From contig JAAMXY010000927.1 in assembly GCA_019677205.1 (NCBI GenBank), positions 1 through 64,000 on the forward strand: 64,000 nucleotides of DNA. The letters are read 5' to 3'. A program made the position numbers and the translations under genes. Below are positions 42,801 through 54,931 of this stretch, one piece after another. The stretch comes from Pinguiococcus pyrenoidosus (taxonomy: Eukaryota; Sar; Pinguiophyceae; Pinguiochrysidales; Pinguiochrysidaceae). Numbering within the stretch: position 1 is the first letter of the stretch; the number at the start of each line of letters is the position of its first letter. The notes beneath the pieces are model-generated. The model had not been told where the DNA came from. It was given only the letters and a program-made list of their open reading frames with translations, and searched no databases.

Positions 42801-45800
42801 GATGCAGATGATCACGAAAGCGCTTTCGGACGCAACCGACCGCCGCAAGGACGTCGAAGAGCTCAAGACCGTGACTGCCGAGGCGGAGAGGAAGACCACC
42901 GAGAGGAAGTCTCGAATCGAAGCGGAGCTCTCGCAGATCACGCCCGTGCTGGAGCAGGCCAAGGAAGCCGTCGGGCAGATCCGAAGCGAGCACCTGAACG
43001 AGATCCGGTCCTTCAAGATGCCCCCGGAGCCCATCTCCGACGTGCTGCAGGCGGTGCTCATGCTCCTGGGGATTCACGACGTGTCGTGGAACGGAATGAA
43101 GCGATTCCTGGGAAGTCGGGGCGTCAAGGACGAGATCCTCAACTTTGACGGACGACGCATCACCCCAGAGACAAGGAAGGATGTAGCGAAGATTCTAAAG
43201 CAGAACCAAAGCAGCTTCGAGCACGCGACCATCTCGCGGGTCAGCATCGCCGCGGCGCCTCTCGCCAGTTGGGTCAAGGCCAACATCCGGTACAGCATGG
43301 TGCTGGAAAGAATCCAGCCTCTGGAGGACGAGTTGGAAGATGCAAAATCCGAACTGGAAGCGGCGCAACATAGGTACGCTTGGCACGTTTTCGCAGCCGA
43401 AGCGCGAAACCACTTGCATCGATTGACCCGTCGTCTGCAGACTCGACAACTGTCAAAAGGAGCTCGACGAGACCGACGCCCACATCCAGAAGCTCCAGTC
43501 GGACTTTCAGCAGCGTACGGGTGAGGCTGCGGTGCTTCAGCAAGGTCTCGCCAAGGCCGAGAAGACCCTAGACAAAGCGCAGAGCCTGCTCGGACAGCTC
43601 TCTGGCGAGCAAGAGCGCTGGAAGGAGCAGTCACGAGCTCTCAAACTGGCGATGAAGACGCTTCCACACCAGGTCCTGGTCGCCGCGGGCTTCATGACCT
43701 ACCTCGCGCGTTTTCCCGAAGACGTCCGCGCTGATCTGCTCGACACGTGGATTCACGAGGACGGCATCGGCCGCAGCGAAGGCCTGAAGGACTTCTCGTA
43801 CAAGAAGCTCATGAGCTCGGAGAGCGAGCTCCTGGTTTGGAAGAGCTGGGGCCTCCCCGCGGATGATCTCTCGCAGGAGAATGCGCTCGTGATCCACAGC
43901 AGTGGCAGACTGGTGCCATTCATCGTCGATCCAGCTAGCGTCTGCCTCGAGTGGCTCAAGACGATCCTGGAGAAAGACCAAGCCCGCCCACTAGAAGTCG
44001 TGCCCTCTCAAAGCCCTCGGTAAAGCAAATCTGTCATCCTCGAGGAACAGATGCTCTGATGCTGATCCCATTTTTCGTTTCCCATCGCTTGACCCGACGT
44101 CAGCTTCGTCAATCAGATCGAGCTGAGCGTCCGCTTCGGCAAGACGCTTCTGCTGGTGGAGGTGGACAAGCTTGATCCAATGCTCTACCCGCTGGCCAGG
44201 AAGGACCTATCGAACCAGGGACCGCGCATGGCCGTGAAAGTTGGAGACAAGCTCATCGACTACAACGAGAACTTCCGGATGCTGCTGGTGACGCGCTCGC
44301 CGGATCCGCATCTGCCTCCCGACGCCGCCGCGTTGCTCACCATCGTCAACTTCACCGTGACCAAGTCGGGGCTGGAGAACCAGCTGCTGGGCACCACCAT
44401 CCAGCACGAGCAGCCGGAGCTCGAGAAGGCGAAGCTGGAGATGCTGAAGAAGGAGGAAGACTTCAAGGTCCAGCTCGCCGACCTCGAGAAGCAGCTGCTG
44501 CAGGAGCTGGCGACCGCCGAGGGCGACATCCTCGAGAACACCGTCTTGATCACCAGCCTCCAGGGCACCAAGGTGAAGGCGAGGGAGATACAGGAGGCGC
44601 TGGAAGAGCAGAAGAAGGCGTCCGAGGAGCTCGACATGCAGCGAGAGCGCTACCGCGACTTCTCCGCCAAGGGCGCCAAGCTGTACTTCCTCCTGGAGAA
44701 GATGGGAGACATCAACGTGATGTACTCCTTCGGCATCGGGGAATTCGTGCAGACGTTCAAGTCGGTGCTCCAGACGAACACCGACGACGAGCGCGACACT
44801 GAGCGCCGCCTCGAGCAGCTGGGGCATGCGCTCGTGCAGGAAGTGTACAAGTTCGCCGCCAGGGCGATGTTCAAGGCGGACCGACTTCTCTTCGCGCTCC
44901 ATGTCGTACGCGGGATGTTCGGCAGGCTCTTCCTCGACCGGGAGTGGGAAGTCTTCGTCGGGGACCTCGTCGGCTCTGACAGGTGTCGTGACATGCCCAA
45001 GTGGGCCGCAGCGGAGTCCGAGCCAGCCATTTCCACTCTGGAGACGCATCTGCCCGAGCTGCTCGACGCGTTGGACATCTCGAACTCCTCGTGGAGTCGC
45101 TTCTCGACCTCGCCCGAGGCCGAGCGAGACGTGCCCAAAGTCCGGGGGCTGAGCTCGTGGCAACGGGTGCTCGTGGTGCAGGCGTTCCGGGCGGACCGGC
45201 TTCGCTCGGCGATCGACCAGTTCTGCGCGGACGTCCTGAAGATGCAGGATCTGAGCCCGGGCAGCCTGAGCCTCGCCGAGCTGTACGACGGATCCCGAGG
45301 CGGGAAACCCGTGCTCTTCATCTGCACGGAAGGCAACTCGCCGTCGGCGGTCGCCGAGTTCGCCGTTGGCAAGGTGGGCGCCGGCAGGTACCATGAGCTG
45401 TCGCTTGGCGGCGGGCAGGAGGAGACCGCCATCCAGACCGTGAAGGCCGCGGGCGAGGCCGGCGACTTCGTCTTCTTCAAGAACCTACACCTGCTGACGC
45501 ACATCCTGCCAGAAGTGGAGGAGTACCTGAACACCGCGGAGAACCTTCACGAGGACTTCCGCCTGTGGCTCACCACGGAGGCCAGTCCCGGCATTCCGAA
45601 GTCGCTGCTCAAGGCCAGCACGAAGGTGAGCATGGAAGCCGACGTCGGCCTGAAGAAGAACGCGACGCGATGCATTCAGGCGTTCCACGGGACGCCACCG
45701 GCCAGCGACATCGAAGCGCGCCTGCGCTTCATGATGTGCTTCTTCCACGCCGAGGTGTCGGAGCGCGTCAAGTATGTTCCGTACGGCTACGTGAAGCCGA

Positions 45801-47050
45801 TCGAGTTCAACATGAGCGACCTCAAGGCGGCGCTCATGACGGTCTCCAACCTGCTCCAGAGGGACGACGCCAAGGTGGACTACACCACACTGCAGGGGCT
45901 GCTGATGGACGCCATCTACGGGCCGAAGGTCGAAGTCTCCGGCGACCTGTCAGTTGTTGGAGCGTACGTGAAGCGTGCTTTCCGGCAGGAGATTTTCGAG
46001 GGCCGCGACCGGATTGGCTCCGTGCAAGTCACGGGCCTGCCGTACGGAGCAGAAGAGAAGCTGAGCGACGCCTTGGAGGAGCAGCTCTTCTCCCTCGACG
46101 TCCTCCCGGACGACGATTCGCCGGCCTTGTTCTCGTTGCCGAACAGCATCGGAGGCCTGAGCCAGAAGACGGAGTCCGTCGGCATCGCGCGGCGGCTCCG
46201 CGATCTTCAGGTGGACATTGGTCCCCAGGAAGAGGTTAAGGAGGGCATCCTGCGCAAGCTGGCTCCGATCTTCGACATGTGGGAGGACATGCGCACCGGC
46301 GATGGAGGGAAGTACCTGGAGGAGCCACACGGAGATCTGGATCCGCTGGAGCTCTTCGTGCAGTCCGAGATGCGGCTTGCGGTAGAGCTCTTTCGGACGA
46401 TCGACGGGACGATGAGCAAAGTCAAGCGGTCGCTGTACGGGTCCAAGGCGCTGGTCAGCTCAGCGGTGAAAAAGGAGGCCGAGGCGCTGCAGAAAGGCGC
46501 CGTGCCGATTTCGTGGCAGAAGAAGTGGGACAATGACGAGGAAAGCATCGCTGCGTATCTCAACGACGCCAAGCGGCGGTACAGCTTTGTCATGGACCTG
46601 GGTCGGGCCGGCGGTCGGCTCCTGGAGACCAAGATCAACCTGCGGATGCTCTTCCGTCCCCGCGTCTTCCTGTCGGCGCTGCGACAGGCGGCGGCCAGAG
46701 ACCTCCGCGTGGGCATGAACGAGTTGGAGCCGGTTTCGACGTTTGGCCGCCGACTCGACACCGACTGTCGGATCATCGCGAGGCTGGACGGCTTCTACCT
46801 GCGGGGCGCAGTGGCACAGGGCGACCGACTCGTCGAGGTTGCGGACCTTCCGCAGCGCATGGACGTCTGCGAACTCAGCTTCCGGCCGACGCGGAAAGAG
46901 AAGCGGGGCCTCGCGGACGGCGTGCTGTCCTTGCCTGTGTACGACTCTGACGAGCGCGGCGCTTCGCCCCTCCTCGAACTAGACTTTGAGGTAGACGATC
47001 GAGATGCTCTGGCGTTCGTCCTGGGAAGCACTCACATCGTAGCGAAATAG
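33861..47050 (+). CDS. DYNC2H1: Cytoplasmic dynein-2 (IFT) heavy chain
   Basis: Exons 33861-42360, 42422-43373, 43441-44019 and 44104-47050 give 4325 residues (human 4307). It is the motor for retrograde intraflagellar transport. Seen in order: tail; linker with FNRL-type AAA1 context; AAA1 Walker A GPAGTGKTES (about 1688) followed by [31 protein letters not shown] split over normal length; AAA2 GPSGCGKST (about 1980); AAA3 GPEGCGKHM (about 2282) and AAA4 GSAGVGRRT (about 2630). The AAA3/AAA4 loops are degenerate in the way typical of dynein-2. Exons 2-3 hold the coiled-coil stalk and microtubule-binding domain. Exon 4 covers AAA5-AAA6 and the C-terminal domain, ending LSLPVYDSDERGASPLLE and beyond. 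All three introns (61, 67 and 84 bases) fall in the stalk region after an 8.5-kb uninterrupted exon. Confidence 0.97.
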
Positions 47051-47162
47051 CAAAGGAGCGAAGTAGTGAAGAAGCAGCACGGGAGAGACAGGGCGCTGAA
47101 CTAGTCAGGCGCTGCGAAGGCTTTTCTTCTCAAGGAACAAGTGATGCTGCTCGTCTACGTCG

Positions 47163-47897
47163 CTACTTGGCCGGCTCGAACTTCAGGGCCGCTGCGTTCA
47201 TGCAGTACCGCTTGAAGGTCGGCGGAGGGCCGTCGTTGAAGACGTGACCGAGATGGCCGCCGCTCTTCGCGTCCAAGACCTCTATCCTCTGCAGGAACTT
47301 CGGCAGGCCCATGTCTCCCGGATCCAGCCTCTCGATCACGTGGTCCTTGTCAATGGGCCGGCTGAAGCTGGGCCAGCCGGTGCCGGAGTCGTACTTGGCA
47401 TCCGAGGAGAAGACGGGAACGTCGCTCAAGGCGCTCTTCCAGACGCCCTTCTCCTTGGTATCCCATGGATAGCCATTGATGGTCTTCCCGGTGAAGCTGC
47501 GCTCCGTCCGAGCCTGCAGCAGCACTTCCTTGCTGAACTCCGGCAGCGACGAAGCGGCCTTTTCGATCTAGATGCCGAGTTTTCACGGCTTAATCGACGC
47601 TTTTCTCGGGGGGTTGGAGGGATCTCTGGCGTACTTTGTGCCTCAGTTCCCACTCACGCGCCGCACGTTGCGACGCACAGCCATTCTACTGGGCTCTCAT
47701 CACGCTTGCCGTACCTCATCTTGAGTCATGGGAGTCACATCGACGCCCATCTTGCTGACCTTGGCGCTGCTGATCGCCGGAGAGATCCCCCAGGCCAGCG
47801 CGGAGGCCACCGAGACCTGCAGCGCATCCTTGCGGCTCAGGGGCGCCCTGAGCGCCAGCGCAGTGGCGGCCAGAGAGGCCAGAATGGCACAGCGCAT
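47163..47897 (-). CDS. MSRB: Peptide-methionine (R)-S-oxide reductase, plastid-targeted
   Basis: Minus-strand exons 47897-47715 and 47567-47163 (147-base intron, phase 0) give 195 residues. MsrB reduces methionine-R-sulfoxide in proteins. Catalytic-domain landmarks: TERSFTGKTINGYPWDTKE, VFSSDAKYDSGTGWPSF, GGHLGHVFNDGP, and the catalytic Cys in KRYCMNAAALKF. The paired CxxC zinc motifs of many MsrBs are missing. The N-terminus is unusual: signal peptide (RCAILASLAATALA), basic link (LRAPLSRKDAL), then a second hydrophobic stretch (VSVASALAWGISPAISSA), a tripartite layout suggesting delivery to the thylakoid lumen. The ATG at 47897 is chosen because the signal peptide starts there; an in-frame ATG lies 16 codons upstream. 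It converges on DYNC2H1 with 112 bases between stops. Confidence 0.88.
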
Positions 47898-48513
47898 GGT
47901 TCTTAGGGACTTCTTCGGCGGCCAAAACGGCGGGAAAGATACCAACGGCGAGCCACGTCAGATCAGCTGACCAAGCTTCATGTGGCAAGAGCGGGGAGAG
48001 CGTTCGAAGGAAGTCCAGTTCGATGCCCAGACCTCTGCATGTGAAGTCACGCTCGTTTCTTCTACCGGAGCGTGGTGGAGGGGACACGGGTGGCGTGCAG
48101 CAGAGCTGTGATGCTTGAAGCGCCGACGCAAGTTCATTTTACTTTATTTTTTTTGGCGGGCGAAGAGAGACGAGCGCGCCGCATTGCAAGTGCCACTATT
48201 GTTTGTTTCCCTATAACCTTTTCCTCCTTATACTCCTCCCCGGCCTTCTTTCTGCTGTCGTACTGAACAAGGAAGCATGCTACGATCGCCACAAGCGCTA
48301 CTTTGTGCAAGGTGGGCATCGAGAGAACAGGGACCGCATCGCACGACGGGCAGAACGCCAGCGCGGCGGCGTACTCCCCTCCAAAATCTGCGGGCTCTCG
48401 ATCTTCCTACTGGTGGTCTCTCAACATGGAACAGGACGGCGCGTTCGACATTCCACAGCCCGGCGTGCCGACGTGCGCACCTCCGTCCACGAGCCTCCGG
48501 AGCGACGGCGAAG
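47898..48513. other. Intergenic gap between two minus-strand genes, no gene seen
   Basis: About 615 bases between the MsrB start and the Rab6 stop. It includes a T-rich stretch near 48130-48155 and several open frames of 60-120 codons in both directions, none with a recognisable domain. It should contain the Rab6 3' UTR and the MsrB promoter. Confidence 0.4.
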
Positions 48514-50502
<1,989 letters not shown>

Positions 50503-53286
50503 ATGGAGACCGCCAGTGCGTCGCAGATGATGCCCGAGGAGGTGCTCCACGCCATGGACGTGATTGCCAGTGAGGGCCTCTCCAGCGAGCGGGTGTTCCA
50601 GCTCCGTGACCGGCATGGACGCAACGAGATGGAGAAGGAGCCTGAGGAGACGCTGGTCCAGAAGTTTTTCGGGCAGTTCAAGGACCCCATGATCCTGCTT
50701 CTGCTCGCGAGCGCGGGAGTCAGCCTGCTGCTGCGGCAGTTCGACGATGCCATCAGCATCACTCTGGCGGTCATCATCGTGTCCACCGTCGCCTTCGTGC
50801 AGGAGTACCGCAGCGAGCAGGCGCTGGCCGCTCTGGAGGACCTGGTGCCGCCGAGGACGAACGTCCTCCGGAGCGGAGTGGTCATCAACGTGGAGGCCAA
50901 GGACGTGGTGCCCGGCGACATCTTCGAGCTCGTTTCCGGGGACCTGGTGGCCGCGGACGCGCGCGTGATCTCCAGCAACGGGCTCATGACCGACGAGTCG
51001 AGCCTCACGGGCGAGTCGAACCCGTGCACGAAGAAGGCGGATCGAATCGACGTGCTCACGAAGTCTGGCGAGAAGGTGGCCATCGCGGAGTGCTCGAACA
51101 TGGTGTTCATGGGCACGCTCGTCACCGCCGGAAACGCGCGGGCGGTGGTCACCGCGACGGGCATGCAGACCGAGTTCGGGACGACCTTTGCGGAGCTCCG
51201 AGACATGGAGGATCCGAAGACGCCGCTGCAGCTCAAGATGGACGAGCTGGGCAAGAGCTTGAGCATCATGAGCTTCGGCGTCATCGGCCTCATCAGCCTC
51301 ATTGGGTACCTCCGCGGCCGCAGCCTCCTGTCCATGTTCCAGATCGGCGTGAGTCTCGCCGTCGCGGCCATTCCGGAGGGCCTGCCCATCTGCGTGACGG
51401 TGACGCTTGCCCTCGGGGTGATCCGCATGGCGAAGCGCAAGGCGATCGTGAAGAAGCTGCCTGCCGTGGAGGCCCTGGGTTGCACGAATGCCATCTGCGT
51501 CGACAAGACGGGCACGCTGACGCAGAATCGACAGGTCGTGACGGAGATCTTCCTGCCCAGCGAGCGAGCGAAGATCGACGTCACGGGCGTGGGCTACCAC
51601 CTGGAGGGGACCCTGACGCTGGAGAATGCGCCCATCACCGCGGAGCGGCACGGCGGCCTTCGCCGCCTGCTGGAGGCCGCCTATCTTTGCAACAACGCGC
51701 AGCTGAAGGGCGCCGCGAAAGGCGGCGAGCCCGGCGTCATTGGGCAGAGCACGGAGGGTGCCATTCTCGTCGTCGCGACGAAGGCCGGCATGACGGACCC
51801 GCGCCTCCGGTGGCAGAGAATAAAGGAGGAGCCGTTCAGCTCGGAGAAGAAGAAGATGATGGTCTCCTGCAGGACGTCCAACAGCTTCGGCGAGTCCGTG
51901 GTCGAGCACTTCATGAAGGGCGCGCCGGACTTCATCCTCGAGAAGTGCACCCACTTCGTGTCGCTGAGCGGCGAGCCGCGGAGGATGGACGCGGGCAGCA
52001 CGTCGGAGATCTCGTCGATCGCCAAGGAGATGGGCTCACGCGGGCTCCGCGTCCTTGCCGTGGCACGGGGCGTGGAGGTCAGCCGCCTGGAGTTCGTCGG
52101 GCTGTTGGGGATGCGGGATCCCCCCAAGTCGGGCGTCAAAGAGGCCGTGGAGGTGATGCGGAAGAGCGGGGTGCGGGTCATCATGGTGACCGGGGATGCC
52201 TACGAGACGGCCATCTCCATTGGGTCGGATCTGAAGATCTACGATGGCGACGCCTCGGGCCATCGAGCGGTGAGTGGCGGAGAGCTGGAGGGTATGAGCG
52301 AGGTCGAGAGGGAGCAGCTGATGCGGGACGTGACCATCTTCTACCGATTGAGTCCGCGGCACAAGCGCCTGATCGTGAAAGCGCTGCAGACGACCGGCCA
52401 CGTGGTGGGCATGACCGGCGACGGCGTCAACGACTCGAGCGCGCTGAAGGCAGCGGAGATCGGCGTGGCGATGGGCCTGCACGGCACGGAGGTGGCAAAG
52501 GAAGCGGCGGACATGGTCTTGCTGGACGACAACTTCAGCACCATCCTCCCCGCGGTGGAGGAGGGCAAGGCCATCTACTACAACATCAAGAACTTCCTGA
52601 CCTTCCAGCTGAGCACGTCGGTGGCGGCGCTGAGCCTGATCAGCTTCTCCACCCTCTTCGGCTACGCGAATCCGCTGAACGCGATGCAGATCCTGTGGAT
52701 CAACATCATCATGGATGGGCCTCCGGCGCAGAGTCTCGGCGTGGAGCCCGTAGACGAGATGGTGCGGAAGCGGCCGCCCCGGGACCTCCGCGAGCCGATC
52801 GTGACCAGCAAGCTGCTGTTCCGCGTGCTCACGACCGCGCTTCTGGTCGTGGCCGGGACGCTGCACGTGTTCTTGACGGAATACGCCGAGGATCAGCAGG
52901 TCACGAACCGGGAGACCACGATGACGTTCACCGTGTTCGTGGCCTTCGACATGGTGAACGCCTACTGCTGCCGATCCGAGTCCAAGCCGTTCTGGCAGCT
53001 GCCCGTCTTCGGCAACCACATGTTCTTGGGCGCCGTGGGCTTCAGCGTGCTGGGTCAGCTGGCCGTCATCTATGTCCCGTTCTTCCAGCGAATATTCCAG
53101 ACCGAGGCGCTCACGATGGGCGATTTGCTCTACGTCTGCAGCATCGCGTCCCTTCTGCTCCTGTTAGACGCGGTGCGGAAGATCATGCAGCGGAGATACG
53201 ATAGCACTAGTGGCGGCACGGGTAGCAACAGCGGCCTGGCGCTCTTGGGCGGTCCTCGCGTCAAGGTCGCTGCCGATCTAGTATAG
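50503..53286 (+). CDS. SPCA/PMR1-type P2A Ca2+/Mn2+-ATPase of the secretory pathway
   Basis: A single exon of 927 residues from the ATG at 50503. SPCA pumps load the Golgi with calcium and manganese. Family features in order: N-terminal autoregulatory segment; M1-M2; actuator TDESSLTGES; M4 ion site VAAIPEGLPI; phosphorylation motif DKTGTLTQ (Asp about 334); nucleotide-binding KGAPDFILEKC; hinge TGDGVNDSSALK; and M6 ILWINIIMDGPPAQSLGVEPVD. The last is diagnostic for SPCA rather than SERCA or PMCA. About ten transmembrane helices are present and length fits (900-950). The SERCA-type second calcium site is not expected in this class. It is followed by a long noncoding gap. Confidence 0.94.
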   Translation: METASASQMMPEEVLHAMDVIASEGLSSERVFQLRDRHGRNEMEKEPEETLVQKFFGQFKDPMILLLLASAGVSLLLRQFDDAISITLAVIIVSTVAFVQEYRSEQALAALEDLVPPRTNVLRSGVVINVEAKDVVPGDIFELVSGDLVAADARVISSNGLMTDESSLTGESNPCTKKADRIDVLTKSGEKVAIAECSNMVFMGTLVTAGNARAVVTATGMQTEFGTTFAELRDMEDPKTPLQLKMDELGKSLSIMSFGVIGLISLIGYLRGRSLLSMFQIGVSLAVAAIPEGLPICVTVTLALGVIRMAKRKAIVKKLPAVEALGCTNAICVDKTGTLTQNRQVVTEIFLPSERAKIDVTGVGYHLEGTLTLENAPITAERHGGLRRLLEAAYLCNNAQLKGAAKGGEPGVIGQSTEGAILVVATKAGMTDPRLRWQRIKEEPFSSEKKKMMVSCRTSNSFGESVVEHFMKGAPDFILEKCTHFVSLSGEPRRMDAGSTSEISSIAKEMGSRGLRVLAVARGVEVSRLEFVGLLGMRDPPKSGVKEAVEVMRKSGVRVIMVTGDAYETAISIGSDLKIYDGDASGHRAVSGGELEGMSEVEREQLMRDVTIFYRLSPRHKRLIVKALQTTGHVVGMTGDGVNDSSALKAAEIGVAMGLHGTEVAKEAADMVLLDDNFSTILPAVEEGKAIYYNIKNFLTFQLSTSVAALSLISFSTLFGYANPLNAMQILWINIIMDGPPAQSLGVEPVDEMVRKRPPRDLREPIVTSKLLFRVLTTALLVVAGTLHVFLTEYAEDQQVTNRETTMTFTVFVAFDMVNAYCCRSESKPFWQLPVFGNHMFLGAVGFSVLGQLAVIYVPFFQRIFQTEALTMGDLLYVCSIASLLLLLDAVRKIMQRRYDSTSGGTGSNSGLALLGGPRVKVAADLV

Positions 53287-53515
53287 CGAGATTGAGCTGA
53301 GTATCGCGGAAGCCGCACAGAAAATTGACACCGACTGACGCCGAGGAAGAAAAGTTTTGCCTCCTGTCCGACTCTGACTCTGACGCCGACTCTGACTCGT
53401 TTGTGGTGTTGCCGTGGCGCCAACGGCGCCTCCGCCTCTCTCTCTCTGTCTCTCTCTCTCTCTCTCTCTCNNNNNNNNNNNNNNNNNNNNNNNNNNNNNN
53501 NNNNNNNNNNNNNNN

Positions 53516-53574
<59 letters not shown>

Positions 53575-54931
53575 TCGCCCTCGTCGCTCTTGCTCCGCTC
53601 GTAGCAGCACCTTTCCTTTCTGCCCTGACTCGGACGACCCCACATGGTCGTTGCGCGCCGAATGTCCCGTCTCCGAGCGAAGGGCGTCTGCTCCCATCTC
53701 CCATCTTCTCCTGCCTCCTCCCCCCCTCCCTCCTCCCTCCTCCCTCGTACGATGAAGGTCTCTGCTAGGTTTTCCAATCACCCTGCGGATCCTTCCGACA
53801 TGTGTGAATCCCTGTCCCGTGTCTCAAGCCAGCCCCCAGGTTCGTCGCCGGCGTCCACCGGGCAGCTCAACCGGGCTTTTGGCCTCGAGCTGCAGCCCGA
53901 GCGCCGAGGTGCAGATCGACCCTGCACCGGGACGTTGGGTTGCGAAGCGCGAGAGAGGCGTGACGATCGTGACAACCCCTTCCGAGTTCCAGGTTCCGTT
54001 GAAAGCGGTAGGCTCATTGCGCAGCCGCGCGAACGATGGGCGAACAGTAGAACAGGGCAAATTCCGAGCCCAAACCGAGGGGATAGCGCAGCTTTATCCC
54101 GTTGTGCAAAACCAGACACGCAGAATCAACGCCGCAAGTTGTGGCGATGTTTGGCAGCGCAACCCGCCACAAAGCCAAGCGTTGATCGAGCTTAGCCAAT
54201 TGTGCGGAGCTTGGGACCACGAGGCCTGCCGATTAGCTGTGAGTGGGGTGACATCAGTCAATCGCTTGTCCAATGGGCCAATTGGGATTGACCGCTGTGA
54301 CCCATTCGCGAAAAATGGTTATCTGGGTCGTGGGGGTTTCGCGAATCCCACCTTCGGAAGAAGGCTTTTGCCCAACCAGGATTGTCAACCATGTCATCGC
54401 TCCGCAGCAAGTGCTCTGATTGGTCTAATCGACAGCGAACTCCGGAATTCCGTGTCTTTGCGTGCGCAATTTCCTGCGGCCTTTCGCGCACAGCTCGAAT
54501 AAGCGGCCGCTCCAGAGCGAGCTATGCCGTATCTCTCGAGCGCGGGAAACCAATGATGTTCTGCTCAGCACATCCCCGTGTCCGCGAAACAAATCGATCT
54601 GTGTCGACTCCGTTCACGGTTCTTGTGCAGCTGTCCTACTATCAAATAGACCCGCAACGGCCAGTTGGGCGTCGTCCGCGCGAAAAGCCGCGTTCCTCCG
54701 AGTCGCCGGCGGGTTCCACGCGTTCGCTTCGGCAGCTCTGTCCGCAGAGCGAACCGCTGAAGCGCTCGGCGCGCGAAGCAGTGCGGCGCTCGCGTTCGAT
54801 GGTCGAAGAGCACCGACCGGTGTGACCTGCCCACCTTTGGCCCGCTTGAACGGCGCGCCGCCGGCAATCCCTGGGCCAGCTCGCGCCGGCGCTTCCGGAA
54901 GTGAGCGCCCTCGGCGCGGAAGGTCGCCGCG
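53287..54931. other. Long intergenic region before TOR, with microsatellite and assembly gap
   Basis: About 1.6 kb between two plus-strand genes. The first part contains the TC microsatellite with an N run. The rest is of ordinary composition with several chance frames, the longest 232 codons at 53804-54502, without a recognisable domain. CCAAT-type words cluster at about 54195-54290 (gccaattg twice, tccaatgg). TOR promoter elements are expected in the right part. Confidence 0.4.
53437..53571 (+). repeat. (TC)n microsatellite interrupted by a 45-base N gap
   Basis: Pure tc dinucleotides flank an N run at 53471-53515, so the true length is unresolved. Just upstream there is a short imperfect gactctgac-type repeat (about 53370-53400). 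It is a collapsed or low-quality microsatellite in the assembly. Confidence 0.95.

Noticed and set aside
33861-47050. Axonemal or cytoplasmic dynein-1 heavy chain
   Set aside because: AAA3 and AAA4 Walker loops (GPEGCGKHM, GSAGVGRRT), total length and the C-terminal domain follow dynein-2.
51024-53204. A 726-codon plus-strand frame overlapping SPCA
   Set aside because: An out-of-frame shadow of the pump gene, low in hydrophobic residues and without any P-type ATPase motif.
53437-53571. Arg-Glu or Ser-Leu repeat proteins translated through the TC run
   Set aside because: Frames are open only because tc and its complement lack stop codons; the run contains an N gap.
53804-54502. A 232-codon plus-strand open frame in the gap before TOR
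   Set aside because: No domain, no strong start context, low hydrophobicity; most likely chance. Kept only as part of the intergenic description.
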